From JAHEME01 sp034435035 (lineage in GTDB: Bacteria > Chloroflexota > Anaerolineae > Aggregatilineales > UBA3940): 64,000 nucleotides of DNA. The translations under genes and the position numbers were made by a program. The notes under the pieces were generated by a model. It searched no databases, had not been told where the DNA came from, and was given only the letters and a program-made list of their open reading frames with translations. Numbering within the stretch: the first letter of the stretch is position 1; each line of letters begins with the position of its first letter. This document shows positions 16,253 to 24,796 of the stretch, piece after piece. The stretch covers positions 62,001-126,000 of the forward strand of contig DAOTXW010000009.1 in assembly GCA_034435035.1 (NCBI GenBank), in the 5' to 3' direction.

Positions 16253-17248
16253 ATGAAAGCTCAGGTGCTGCACCATTTTGCGCCAGCCGAGCAAGCGCCG
16301 CTGGCACTGACCGAGTTAGAGACGCCAGCGGTTGACGGATCGCTGCTGCTGGTTCGTGTGGCGGCGTGCGGTGTGTGCCACACCGACCTGCATGTCATCG
16401 AGGGGGAACTTCCGGAGACCCGGCTGCCTGTGATCCCGGGCCACCAGATCATCGGCACGGTGATTGACAGGGGCCCAGGGGCCAATCGACTGCAGATCGG
16501 CGATCGGGTGGGGATCCCGTGGCTGCATAGCGCCTGTGGGGTGTGCGTGTTCTGCCAGCGCGGCCAGGAAAATTTGTGCCCAGCGGCGCGCTTCACCGGC
16601 TGCACTGCGCCAGGTGGCTACGCTGAATATGCCAGCGTGCCGGAGGATTTCGCAGTGCCCATCCCCGATGGCCTACCCGATCTCGAGGCAGCCCCTCTGC
16701 TGTGCGCCGGCATCGTCGGCTACCGGTCGCTGCGGCTGGCCGAACTGCAGCCCGGCGAGCGTATTGGGCTGTACGGATTCGGCGGCAGTGGGCATATCTG
16801 CATCCAGGTGGCCCGACACTGGCAGTGCGAGGTGTATGTTTTCACCCGCAGCCTTGAGCATCAGGAGCATGCACGGGAGCTGGGAGCGGCCTGGGTCGGG
16901 GATGCCCGGCAGCAGCCGCCAGCGCTGCTTGATAGAGCCATTATTTTTGCGCCGGCGGGCTGGCTGACGCCGCTGGCACTGGGGCATCTGCGGCCCGGGG
17001 GGACGCTGGTGATCAATGCGATACAGGCCAGCCCGATCCCGGAGATGCCGTACCGGCTACTGTGGGAAGAACGCACCATCCGAACGGTTGCGAATGCTAC
17101 CCGCCGCGATGCTGAGGAGTTCATGCCGCTGGCCGCGAGCCTGCCGATCCGGTCAGCTGTGCAGACCTTCGATCTAACGGATGCCAACCGTGCCCTTCAG
17201 CTGCTTAAGCAGAGCCAGGTAAAAGGCGCAGCCGTGCTGGTGATGTGA
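16253..17248 (+). CDS. zinc-dependent alcohol dehydrogenase (MDR family)
   Basis: 331 residues. Catalytic zinc ligands are seen in ACGVCHTDLH and PGHQIIG; the structural zinc has the four cysteines of CGVCVFCQRGQENLC. The cofactor motif is GLYGFGGSGHICIQVA. The Glu that normally follows His in GHE is Gln here. The short length and the terminal FDLTDANRALQLLKQSQVKGAAVLVM match the zinc-binding adh branch TIGR02822. Expected reaction: NAD(P)-linked alcohol/aldehyde conversion. The ATG at 16253 follows GGGAGGACGCAGGGT; the more upstream start at 16106 has no support. Confidence 0.88.
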   Translation: MKAQVLHHFAPAEQAPLALTELETPAVDGSLLLVRVAACGVCHTDLHVIEGELPETRLPVIPGHQIIGTVIDRGPGANRLQIGDRVGIPWLHSACGVCVFCQRGQENLCPAARFTGCTAPGGYAEYASVPEDFAVPIPDGLPDLEAAPLLCAGIVGYRSLRLAELQPGERIGLYGFGGSGHICIQVARHWQCEVYVFTRSLEHQEHARELGAAWVGDARQQPPALLDRAIIFAPAGWLTPLALGHLRPGGTLVINAIQASPIPEMPYRLLWEERTIRTVANATRRDAEEFMPLAASLPIRSAVQTFDLTDANRALQLLKQSQVKGAAVLVM

Positions 17249-17252
17249 GTGT

Positions 17253-18884
17253 TCAAACGGCTGCGTGGGCGGCCATATGTTCATGGCGCCGGATGACAGC
17301 CTGCACGAAGGCATTGAACAGCGGGTGCGCCCGATTCGGGCGGCTCTGGAACTCGGGATGGAACTGGCTTCCCACCATGAAGGGGTGATCCTTGACCTCA
17401 GCGACCTCCACCAGACGGTTATCGGGTGAAACACCGCTGAAGATCAACCCGGCGGCCTCCAGTTCATCCCGATAGGCATTGTTGACCTCGAAACGGTGGC
17501 GGTGGCGCTCGTCAACTGGCTCAAGGATGTCGCCATACGCCGCACTGGCAATCGTACCCGGTCTGAGCACGCAGGGATAGTGCCCGAGCCGCATGGTACC
17601 CCCTACTTCGGCGAGGGCTCTCTGATCGGGCATCAGATCGATGACCGGGTGGGTCGTGGCGTTATCGAACTCGGTGCTGTTGGCATCTTCCCACCCCAGG
17701 ACATGGCGGGCGAACTCGATGCACATCACCTGCATACCCAGGCACAACCCCAGATACGGCAGCTGATTTTCGCGCGCCCAGCGGGCGGCCAGTATCTTGC
17801 CTTCCACCCCGCGGTCGCCAAAGCCACCCGGGACGACTATGCCATCGACGTCAGCGAGGCGATCCCAGCTGCGGTTCTTCTCGAGATCGCCGGAGTAGAT
17901 CCATTCGATCTCCACCTGCCGTTCGTTAGCTATGCCGGCATGATAGAGCGCTTCGCGCACACTCATGTAGGCATCGTGCAGCGAGGTATACTTGCCCACA
18001 ATCGCGATCCGAATGCGCGGCCGGGGGGCCTTGATGCGATCAACCAGCGTCCGCCAGCCGGCCAGGTCGGCCGGCTTTCCATTCAGTGACAGGGCTTCGG
18101 ACAGATAGTCCCCCAGCCCGGCATCCTCCAGCAGTAAGGGCACCTCGTAGAGATGCTGGGTGGTGACCAGCGGGATCACGGCACGCGGCTCGACATCGCA
18201 GAACAGCGCGATCTTTTCGATGACATCGGAGGAAACTGCGTGGTCGGAGCGCGCAATGATCACGTGAGGCTGGATGCCCAGCCCGCGCAGTTCGCGGACG
18301 CTGTGCTGGGTGGGCTTGGTCTTTAACTCGCCGGTCGCGCCGATGTGGGGCAGCAGGGTCACATGGATGAAGATGGCATTGGCCCGTCCAACATCAGTGC
18401 GGAGCTGGCGGATGGCTTCCAGAAAGGGCAGGCTCTCGATATCGCCAACCGTGCCGCCCACTTCAGCAATGACCACATCGGCATTAGCCAGCTTACCGAC
18501 ATGCACGATGCGCTGTTTGATCTCATTGGTGATGTGCGGGATGGTTTGAATCGTCGCGCCGAGGTAATCTCCACGGCGCTCCTTGGCGATCACCGCGTTG
18601 TAGACCTGGCCGGTGGTGAAATTGCTGGCGCGGGTCAGATCAACATTGACAAAGCGCTCGTAGTGCCCCAGATCAAGATCGGTCTCAGCGCCATCGGCGG
18701 TGACGAAGACCTCACCGTGCTGGTAGGGAGACATCGTCCCCGGGTCTACGTTGATATAGGGGTCAAGCTTCTGCAGCGTGACGCTGACGCCGCGCGCCTT
18801 GAGGATCCTGCCGATAGCTGCTGCCGCCACGCCCTTGCCGACTGAACTGACCACGCCGCCTGTGCAGAAGATATACTTGATCAT
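17253..18884 (-). CDS. pyrG: CTP synthase
   Basis: 543 residues, the family length. Converts UTP to CTP with ATP and glutamine. N-terminal synthetase domain: YIFCTGGVVSSVGKG (P-loop), DPYINVDPGTMSP, EVGGTVGDIES. C-terminal class I amidotransferase: the nucleophile Cys in LGLCLGMQVM and the His/Glu pair in GSQFHPEFQSRP. The ATG at 18884 has GGAG six bases before it; a GTG four codons upstream is also in frame. Convergent with the alcohol dehydrogenase (stops 4 bases apart). A terminator separates it from the upstream Roadblock gene. Confidence 0.97.
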   Translation of the reverse strand: MIKYIFCTGGVVSSVGKGVAAAAIGRILKARGVSVTLQKLDPYINVDPGTMSPYQHGEVFVTADGAETDLDLGHYERFVNVDLTRASNFTTGQVYNAVIAKERRGDYLGATIQTIPHITNEIKQRIVHVGKLANADVVIAEVGGTVGDIESLPFLEAIRQLRTDVGRANAIFIHVTLLPHIGATGELKTKPTQHSVRELRGLGIQPHVIIARSDHAVSSDVIEKIALFCDVEPRAVIPLVTTQHLYEVPLLLEDAGLGDYLSEALSLNGKPADLAGWRTLVDRIKAPRPRIRIAIVGKYTSLHDAYMSVREALYHAGIANERQVEIEWIYSGDLEKNRSWDRLADVDGIVVPGGFGDRGVEGKILAARWARENQLPYLGLCLGMQVMCIEFARHVLGWEDANSTEFDNATTHPVIDLMPDQRALAEVGGTMRLGHYPCVLRPGTIASAAYGDILEPVDERHRHRFEVNNAYRDELEAAGLIFSGVSPDNRLVEVAEVKDHPFMVGSQFHPEFQSRPNRAHPLFNAFVQAVIRRHEHMAAHAAV

Positions 18885-18940
18885 CAACCGCTCCACGCCT
18901 ACCCGTTAGTATCTGCTGCGCGTCCCGCCATAAATAGAAA

Positions 18941-18972
18941 ACGGGGAGGCTCAATCCCGGGTGCCTCCCCGT
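18941..18972 (-). terminator. intrinsic terminator after the Roadblock gene
   Basis: Read on the minus strand: ACGGGGAGGC, 12-base loop, GCCTCCCCGT (perfect 10-bp stem), followed by TTTCTATTTA. It lies 50 bases after the Roadblock stop and 57 bases before the pyrG start, so it separates the two units. Confidence 0.85.
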
Positions 18973-19021
18973 CAGTTGCTGTCTGGTGCGAGCTGACCGG
19001 CGCTGCCGCGCTCATGACCGA

Positions 19022-19390
19022 TCAGACCAACTTGGCCAGGTCTTCGGCCGCCCGACGCATATCGAGGAAGATCAGGCCGAGGCGCGAATCCTCGCGGGCC
19101 AGCGTGGTGAGAACCGCTTCTTCGCCAACCGCCATGAGGATCACATAGCCCGATCCGCCCCGGATATAGACCTGGTCCAGTACACCCCGTCCTAACTCGC
19201 TGGCGATGCGCTCGCCCAGCGACAGCATGGCAGCAGACATCGCCGACACGCGGTCCTCTTCAACGCCGGCGGGGAGGGCCGAGGCCATGATCAAGCCGTC
19301 AACGCTCACTACGGCGGAAGCCTCGACGCCGTCTGTGCGCTGCAGATCGCGGAGGCGATCCACCATCATCTCGGTTCGCGACTTGGCCAT
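19022..19390 (-). CDS. Roadblock/LC7-domain protein
   Basis: 122 residues, a single Roadblock fold: DLQRTDGVEASAVVSVDGL, then AMLSLGERIASELG and the strand-rich VYIRGGSGYVILMAVG. In MglB-like proteins this domain dimerises and acts on a Ras-like GTPase. No GTPase gene is visible in the window. The start is well placed, with AAGGAACTGACC just upstream of the ATG. Confidence 0.88.
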   Translation of the reverse strand: MAKSRTEMMVDRLRDLQRTDGVEASAVVSVDGLIMASALPAGVEEDRVSAMSAAMLSLGERIASELGRGVLDQVYIRGGSGYVILMAVGEEAVLTTLAREDSRLGLIFLDMRRAAEDLAKLV

Positions 19391-19567
19391 AAGGTCAGTT
19401 CCTTTCGCGTTCGTTCAGCGCCAGCCTGAGGGCTGGACGGCTTCGGAGTAGGGTCTTGGCCTGGTGCGGCAGCAGCGGGCGGTTGCTCACGAACGGCCGG
19501 CAGGCCTCGCAAGGTGGACGCTTCAATGATAATGGCTTTGCCGGATTTGGCAACCCTGCCGGAGGCG

Positions 19568-20128
19568 CTAGCTGCCAGAGTCGGGCACCTGCTCCGCTTC
19601 CTCAGTCACCTGCGACATTGCGGCAGGCTCTTCGCCCGCCTTCCAGATTTCGCTGGCGCGGTCAATGTACAGGATGCCATCCAGGTGATCGATCTCGTGC
19701 TGAAAGACGCGAGCCAGCCAGTCCCGCGCCCTGATTCTAACTTCCTGCCCCTGTCGATCCAGCCCCTTGACGATCACGCTTTCATGGCGCTCCACACGAC
19801 CATAGTAGCCTGGAATCGATAGGCAGGCCTCAATGCCATCGACCCTCTCGCGCGATGCCCGGATGATCTCCGGATTGACGACTTCATACAGCACGCCGGC
19901 CTGCTCCCCGAATTCCTCGCGCGAGTCCGGATCGTCCGGCAGGCGAACGATGATCACCCGCTGGCTGACTTCAACCTGAGGGGCTGCCAGCCCCACACCC
20001 GCGGCATGGTGAAGCGTCTCCACCATGTCATCAAGGAGGGTGTGAAGCCCGGAGTCAAAAGTGCGAACGCGGCGAGCTTTCTGCCGGAGCACAGGGTTAT
20101 TGGGGGTAATGATCTGTCGAACCGCCAT
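19568..20128 (-). CDS. def: peptide deformylase
   Basis: 186 residues; removes the formyl group from nascent proteins. The three family motifs are all present: GVGLAAPQ (44-51), EACLSIPG (100-107; the usual EGCLS has Ala for Gly) and QHEIDHLDG (143-151), giving the Cys and two His metal ligands and the catalytic Glu. An acidic tail of about 25 residues extends beyond the core. The 177 bases between this gene and the Roadblock gene show nothing I can name. Confidence 0.95.
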   Translation of the reverse strand: MAVRQIITPNNPVLRQKARRVRTFDSGLHTLLDDMVETLHHAAGVGLAAPQVEVSQRVIIVRLPDDPDSREEFGEQAGVLYEVVNPEIIRASRERVDGIEACLSIPGYYGRVERHESVIVKGLDRQGQEVRIRARDWLARVFQHEIDHLDGILYIDRASEIWKAGEEPAAMSQVTEEAEQVPDSGS

Positions 20129-20289
20129 AATGGTATCGTGGGTTTCCCTTCAGAGATTGAATCCATTATAGCATCTAGCCGGGCCATGACTCCACTCGAT
20201 CTGCCGCGCGATTGAGACATTACCTGTCACAAGATAGCGCTATAATTAAAGAAAGAGAGAATCAGAGGATTATTGGTAGAGGCAGAGCG

Positions 20290-20922
20290 ATGATGCTGGA
20301 AACGCAGGTTCCCAAACCGGAACAGGCCACACGGTTCACCATCCGACGCCGCCAGACGCCGGGCGCCAGCGGTTTACTGGTCAGTCTGCTGCAGGACACC
20401 AGTGCGCCGGTACTGGTGTTTCTATCCGAACGCTACGGGCTGCGGCGGGTTCCGGGCCTGACCAAGCAAGCGTTGATCGAACGGATCCTGAAACATCTGG
20501 ATGCCGAGGCACTGGAAAGCCTGAAAAACGATCTGATCGCAGCACGCTATGGCAGCCTACCTATCCAGAGCCTGGTGAGGCATGCTCTGGCGCTGGATCG
20601 CGCGGACCGCGGGCGCCCATCGCCGCGTCTGGATCAGGTCAGCGCCGCCGAGGCCCGGCTGGTGGAATCAGGCGGGCAGCGATGGGTCTATACGCTGCGG
20701 GGCCATGATGTGATCATCGATCTGGCGCGTCGCACGCTAGGGTGCGACTGCCGCTACTTTGCGTTTGCGGCGCGGCGCCGGGCGCTGTGCAAGCATCTTG
20801 CTGCCGCGATGGAACTCATCCCCGAGGTGTACGCGCGGGAAGCCCTGATCGATCTGCTGGTGGCGCGCGAGTTCGGTGGGCAGGAAATGCCGAAGTGGAT
20901 CTTCCGATCTCAGGCTGCCTGA
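20290..20922 (+). CDS. SWIM zinc-finger protein
   Basis: 210 residues. The C-terminal SWIM motif is seen as CDCRYF...ALCKHLAAA (CxC...CxH), preceded by a basic/aromatic strand typical of SWIM proteins. The N-terminal half, with LTKQALIERILKHLDAEALESLKNDL, is helical. SWIM proteins bind DNA or protein partners; Rad51-paralogue and helicase partners are known for some. Two adjacent ATGs at 20290 and 20293 follow AGAGGCAGAGCG. A TATAAT at 20241-20246 may be its -10 element, but no fitting -35 box is seen. Divergent from def. Confidence 0.8.
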   Translation: MMLETQVPKPEQATRFTIRRRQTPGASGLLVSLLQDTSAPVLVFLSERYGLRRVPGLTKQALIERILKHLDAEALESLKNDLIAARYGSLPIQSLVRHALALDRADRGRPSPRLDQVSAAEARLVESGGQRWVYTLRGHDVIIDLARRTLGCDCRYFAFAARRRALCKHLAAAMELIPEVYAREALIDLLVAREFGGQEMPKWIFRSQAA

Positions 20923-20948
20923 TCGGGTCAAAGGCGGTTCGGCTGGCG

Positions 20949-20977
20949 TTGACCACCCCTGATCGCTGCGCTATAAT
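20949..20977 (+). promoter_or_regulatory. near-consensus promoter of the rpmH operon
   Basis: TTGACC, 17-base spacer, TATAAT: 11 of 12 consensus positions, as expected for a ribosomal-protein gene. Predicted transcript start is near 20984, giving a leader of about 80 bases. Confidence 0.85.
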
Positions 20978-21003
20978 CTTCCCCGCTTATCCGCAGACAG
21001 CCG

Positions 21004-21025
21004 CCGCCCCGCTTTGCCGGGGCGG
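21004..21025 (+). promoter_or_regulatory. hairpin in the rpmH 5' leader
   Basis: CCGCCCCG, 6-base loop, CGGGGCGG (perfect 8-bp stem), placed between the promoter and the ribosome site of rpmH. No T-run follows. It may stabilise or regulate the leader; role unknown. Confidence 0.45.
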
Positions 21026-21066
21026 ATAGCTTGATTGGCACAACTGATTGGACAGGGTGATCCGCC

Positions 21067-21240
21067 ATGCCGAAGCGTACCTACCAGCCGAAAAAACGCC
21101 GCCGCGCGCGTGTCCATGGGTTTCGTCAGCGCATGAAGACCCGCGGGGGGCGCCTGGTGCTTAAGGCCCGCCGCGCCAAAGGCCGCAAGTCTCTGGCTGT
21201 GCAGCCCCGTCATGTGAAGAAAGTTAACTGGAACGGCTAG
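21067..21240 (+). CDS. rpmH: ribosomal protein L34
   Basis: 57 residues: MPKRTYQPKKRRRARVHGF, RMKTRGGRLVLKARRAKGRK, then a C-terminal extension ending KKVNWNG that is about ten residues longer than the common 44-46-residue L34. Component of the 50S subunit. It is preceded by GACAGGGTGATCCGCC and heads the conserved rpmH-rnpA-yidD-yidC-jag order, which confirms the call. Confidence 0.97.
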   Translation: MPKRTYQPKKRRRARVHGFRQRMKTRGGRLVLKARRAKGRKSLAVQPRHVKKVNWNG

Positions 21241-21260
21241 CCACTCGCTGAAGGTGTGCG

Positions 21261-21623
21261 ATGCTGCCACGTCACCTGCGCCTGAACCAGCCGCGGGACT
21301 TTCACCGGGTTCGGCGGCAGGGGCAGCGCTGGCATGAGGCGGCGCTCACGCTCTACACGCTGAGGGGAACACAGCCCGGGAGCCGGATCGGATTTGTGGT
21401 TGGCAGGCAGATAGGCACAGCCGCTGTGAGGAACCGCGTGAAGCGGCGGCTGCGATCCTCAGCGCAGCGGTGGCTGGCGCTGGCGGCAAAGGGGGTTGAC
21501 ATGGTAGTAGTCGCCCATCCACAGGCCGCCCGGGTGTCGTTTCAGGCGCTGGATGACGCACTGGGGGCGGCGATGGGACGGGCAGGGCTGTTGAAGCCAA
21601 ACCCGGAAGAAGATGCGCGATGA
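21261..21623 (+). CDS. rnpA: ribonuclease P protein component
   Basis: 120 residues. The protein subunit of RNase P, which trims tRNA 5' ends. The RNA-binding signature AAVRNRVKRRLR (about 54-65) and the N-terminal LNQPRDFHRVRRQG are clear. It lies 20 bases after rpmH and overlaps yidD by 4 bases. Confidence 0.95.
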   Translation: MLPRHLRLNQPRDFHRVRRQGQRWHEAALTLYTLRGTQPGSRIGFVVGRQIGTAAVRNRVKRRLRSSAQRWLALAAKGVDMVVVAHPQAARVSFQALDDALGAAMGRAGLLKPNPEEDAR

Positions 21624-21844
21624 AATACATAGCCATGGCGCTGATCCGCCTGTACCAACTTACCCTGTCCCCACTGCTGCCACCTTCGTGTCGTTTCACT
21701 CCCAGCTGCTCCCGTTACGGCTATGAGGCGTTTCAGCGCCACGGATTCCTGAAAGGTGGCTGGCTTACGGTCAAGCGCGTGGTACGCTGCAATCCCTTCA
21801 ACCCTGGTGGGTACGATCCCGTCCCAGAGGAGTTCACGTTTTGA
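21620..21844 (+). CDS. yidD: membrane protein insertion efficiency factor
   Basis: 74 residues. The family core LIRLYQLTLSPLLPPSCRFTP and CSRYGYEAFQRHGFLKGGWL is complete, including the conserved CRFxPxCSxY cysteine pattern. YidD helps YidC insert membrane proteins. ATG overlaps the rnpA stop (ATGA). Confidence 0.95.
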   Translation: MKYIAMALIRLYQLTLSPLLPPSCRFTPSCSRYGYEAFQRHGFLKGGWLTVKRVVRCNPFNPGGYDPVPEEFTF

Positions 21845-23034
21845 GCACACGATTTCTGCGCATCGGATTTCTCGCTCTGGCGGGTCTCAGCGTGATTCTG
21901 CTGACCGGCTGCAGCGGGGGGAATCAGGCAGTCCTTGCCGGGTCGAGCTGGCCGGGTGTTGCGGTGACGGATGATACTATCTATCTGGCGTTTGGGCCCG
22001 GCGTCTATGCGATCAACCCGGAAACCGGCCTGAAGAAATGGTCCTTCCCTGACCGTGCGGCGCGGGGGCAGACATTCTACGCCCCGCCGGCTGTGACAGA
22101 TGATATAGTCGTAGTTGGGGACTACACAGGCAACCTGTTCGCGCTCAACCCTGACACGGGCAGCGAGGTGTGGACATTTCAGCCCCAGCCGCGCTCCCGA
22201 TTTGTCGGCGGGGCAGCTATTGGCGAGCAGTATGTGTACGCGGGGACTGTGGCCGGGGTAATGTACGCCCTGGATCGGGACACCGGGGCGGAAGCCTGGA
22301 AGTTCGCAGCGGACCGCGACATCTGGTCAGCGCCTCTGCTGGCGGGAGAGACCCTGTATTTCACCACGCTCGATCGGCATCTGTACGCCGTCGATGCGAA
22401 GACCGGGGACATGATATGGCAATTCCCGGAAGGGGGTACGCCGGATGAGGGCAGCCTGGTGGGGCCGATGGTCGGCACACCGATGCTATACGGCGGCGTT
22501 CTGTATTTCGGGAGCTTCAACAACCGGGTCTATGCGCTGGATGCGGACACGCGCGAGCTACTATGGACGTATGATACCGCCAACTGGGTGTGGAGCAGCC
22601 CTGTGCTGGATGAAGAAACCGGGCTGCTGATCGGCGGCGACCTGGATGGCAAAGTCTTTGCGCTGGATCATGAAACCGGCGAGGAAGTCTGGACATTTGA
22701 GACAGATGGGCCAGTAGTGAGCACGCCAGCACTGAGCGACCGGGAGGGGCAGCGAGTGGCATACGTGACATCCGGCGACTCCCGCGTCTATACCCTGGCG
22801 GTCGCCGATGGCAGCCCGGCAGACACTCCCCTGAGCGTCACCGTGGAATTCACTCAGAGGTTTCTGTTTATCCCGACCGGGTCCACCATCCGGCCAGTGC
22901 CCGTGTATGCTCCCGCTGTGCTGACCGACGATCTGATCCTGATGGGGACACATCAGGGAACCCGGCCGCTGTTCGCCTACGAACGCGACACCATGCGATC
23001 ACTGTGGGTATTCGACCCGGCTGCCGGCTCCTAG
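21841..23034 (+). CDS. PQQ-repeat (BamB-like) lipoprotein in the yidC operon
   Basis: 397 residues from a TTG start that overlaps the yidD stop; AGAGGAG lies upstream. Lipoprotein signal: a hydrophobic run ending LLTGC with the acylated Cys at 24. The mature part has about seven repeats of the form YALDxxTGxxxWxF, with VWTFQPQPRSRF, AWKFAADRD, LWTYDTANW and VWTFETDGP, which form a beta-propeller. BamB of Gram-negative bacteria is an outer-membrane assembly lipoprotein of this fold; this organism shows no sign of an outer membrane, so it may instead work with YidC on the outer face of the cytoplasmic membrane (inference). Inserted between yidD and yidC, 33 bases before the latter. Confidence 0.88.
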   Translation: MSTRFLRIGFLALAGLSVILLTGCSGGNQAVLAGSSWPGVAVTDDTIYLAFGPGVYAINPETGLKKWSFPDRAARGQTFYAPPAVTDDIVVVGDYTGNLFALNPDTGSEVWTFQPQPRSRFVGGAAIGEQYVYAGTVAGVMYALDRDTGAEAWKFAADRDIWSAPLLAGETLYFTTLDRHLYAVDAKTGDMIWQFPEGGTPDEGSLVGPMVGTPMLYGGVLYFGSFNNRVYALDADTRELLWTYDTANWVWSSPVLDEETGLLIGGDLDGKVFALDHETGEEVWTFETDGPVVSTPALSDREGQRVAYVTSGDSRVYTLAVADGSPADTPLSVTVEFTQRFLFIPTGSTIRPVPVYAPAVLTDDLILMGTHQGTRPLFAYERDTMRSLWVFDPAAGS

Positions 23035-23067
23035 CGGACAACAGGCAGGCTGAAAAGAGGCTTCCGT

Positions 23068-23889
23068 ATGTGGAATCTCATCATTCTGGACCCGATGGTC
23101 AATGCGATGATCTGGCTGTACGGGCTGCTGGGGCAGAACATCATCCTGGCGATCCTGGTACTGACCATCCTCATCCGGCTCATTGTGTTTCCGCTGACCT
23201 GGCAGCAGCAGCGATCGGTTGCCAAGACCCAGGAAGTGCAACCCAAGATCGAGGAGCTGCGCAAAAAGTATAAGGCGGACCCGGAGACCCTGCAGCGCAA
23301 AACGCTGGAACTATACCGGGAGGCAGGGGTCAACCCGCTGGGTGGGTGCCTGCCGACGCTGATCCAGTTTCCGATCCTGATCGGACTGTACCAGGCGATC
23401 ACACGGTCGCTGGCTGCGTCGCCGATCCAGCTGCTGGATCTTTCGCAACATATCTATCATCCTGTGCCTGCGTTTCTAAGCTGGCTGCCCAACGCGCAGG
23501 CCCTGATCCCGCTGAGCAGCCGGTTTCTGTGGCTGGATCTGGCGGCACCGGATCCGTACTATGTGCTGCCTGCGCTGGTGGTGATCTCGACATTTCTGCA
23601 GAACAAGCTCATGACACCGCCAAGCACCGACCCCAACCAGGCTGCCATGAGCCGGTCGATGCAGTTGACTATGCCTTTATTCATCGGCTATATTTCTCTC
23701 ACGTTTCCGGCCGGCCTGTCGATCTACTGGATTGTGTCGAATCTGGTCGGCTTTGCACAGTATGCCGCGATGGGGAAGATGAGCCTGAAGAATCTGTTCG
23801 GGACTGAAGACGGCAGTTTCAGTCTATCGGGGCTGCTGGGCCTACCCTCGGCACCCCAGGAGCAGCAGGCCAGGAGCCGCAGGAAGTAG
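23068..23889 (+). CDS. yidC: membrane protein insertase YidC/Oxa1
   Basis: 273 residues with the Oxa1 core: a first membrane helix from residue 10 to 38, LTWQQQRSVAKTQEVQPKIEEL, the hairpin KKYKADPETLQRKTLELYREAGVNPLGGCLPTLIQ (seen as two conserved blocks) and later membrane segments, closing with PAGLSIYWIVSNLVGFAQY. There is no large periplasmic domain and no lipobox, so it is the short Gram-positive/Chloroflexota type. It inserts membrane proteins alone or with Sec. Confidence 0.95.
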   Translation: MWNLIILDPMVNAMIWLYGLLGQNIILAILVLTILIRLIVFPLTWQQQRSVAKTQEVQPKIEELRKKYKADPETLQRKTLELYREAGVNPLGGCLPTLIQFPILIGLYQAITRSLAASPIQLLDLSQHIYHPVPAFLSWLPNAQALIPLSSRFLWLDLAAPDPYYVLPALVVISTFLQNKLMTPPSTDPNQAAMSRSMQLTMPLFIGYISLTFPAGLSIYWIVSNLVGFAQYAAMGKMSLKNLFGTEDGSFSLSGLLGLPSAPQEQQARSRRK

Positions 23890-23947
23890 CCTATCGGCGG
23901 CCCCGCGGGCACTTTACGCCCCGGATGCACCGTGCTGAGGTTTCCAG

Positions 23948-24712
23948 ATGAGTGACAGCGATCTGACACGGCCCATTGATGTGACTGGCCCAACGCTGGA
24001 AGCAGCGATTGAGCAGGGGCTGGAACAACTTGGCCTGACGCGCAACGATGTGATCATCGAAATCATTGAGGAAGGCACACGCGGCGTACTGGGCCTCGGA
24101 GCCCGGGATGCGCAGGTCCGCCTGACACCGCTGCGGGCAGCCAAGCCGGCGCCGCCGCCTGTGTCTTCCCGGCCGATCAGTCAGGGGCGCGCTCAGCCGC
24201 CCACCGAGCCGGTTTCCCTGCCCATCGCGGAGCTCACCGATCAGGAAGCCCGGGTGGCCGGGGAGGTGGTACAGGATCTGCTGCGGCGGATGGGCATTGA
24301 TGCGCGGGTCCAGGCGCATCGTGCCGAGGCGGCAGAGGAAGAAGGCGAGCCGCCCTGGGTGCTGGACATTCAGGGGCGCGACCTGGGTGTGCTGATCGGG
24401 CGCCATGGCGAGACCCTTGACGCGCTGCAGTATATTACGAGGCTGATCGTCAGCCGGGAGACACAGGGCCGCGCCAACATTGTCCTGGATGTCGAGGGCT
24501 ACAAGATGCGACGCGAGGTTTCGCTGCGCAAGCTGGCAGCCACCATGGCCGCCCAGGCGCGGCAGTTAGGCCGCACCATGACACTCGAACCGATGCCGCC
24601 GAACGAGCGCCGGATCATTCACCTGGCGCTGCGAGATGACCATACCGTGAGCACTGAGAGCGTAGGGGCCGGGGAAAACCGCCGGGTGACCATTGTCCCC
24701 AACAAACGCTGA
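23948..24712 (+). CDS. jag: Jag/KhpB RNA-binding protein
   Basis: 254 residues: Jag-N domain (about 13-62, GVLGLGARDAQVRL), a Pro-rich linker, a KH domain (IGRHGETLDALQYITRLI) and an R3H domain (about 180-250, PPNERRIIHLALRDD). RNA-binding partner of KhpA in Gram-positive bacteria, involved in cell elongation. Last gene of the rpmH operon; a hairpin terminator follows. Confidence 0.93.
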   Translation: MSDSDLTRPIDVTGPTLEAAIEQGLEQLGLTRNDVIIEIIEEGTRGVLGLGARDAQVRLTPLRAAKPAPPPVSSRPISQGRAQPPTEPVSLPIAELTDQEARVAGEVVQDLLRRMGIDARVQAHRAEAAEEEGEPPWVLDIQGRDLGVLIGRHGETLDALQYITRLIVSRETQGRANIVLDVEGYKMRREVSLRKLAATMAAQARQLGRTMTLEPMPPNERRIIHLALRDDHTVSTESVGAGENRRVTIVPNKR

Positions 24713-24739
24713 GCCAGACGCACGTTTCGCTTCGATAGC

Positions 24740-24761
24740 AACGGGCCCTTAAGGGTCCGTT
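24740..24761 (+). terminator. hairpin terminator after jag
   Basis: AACGGGCCCTT/AAGGGTCCGTT forms an 11-bp inverted repeat with one G-U pair, followed by GTGCTTTATT. It ends the rpmH-jag operon before the PfkB gene at 24797. Confidence 0.65.
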
Positions 24762-24796
24762 GTGCTTTATTCCTGCGGAGGGAGATAATACAATGG

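Noticed and set aside
20980..21000. Possible replication origin near the rpmH promoter
   Set aside because: Only one imperfect DnaA-like box was seen, no AT-rich unwinding region and no dnaA gene.
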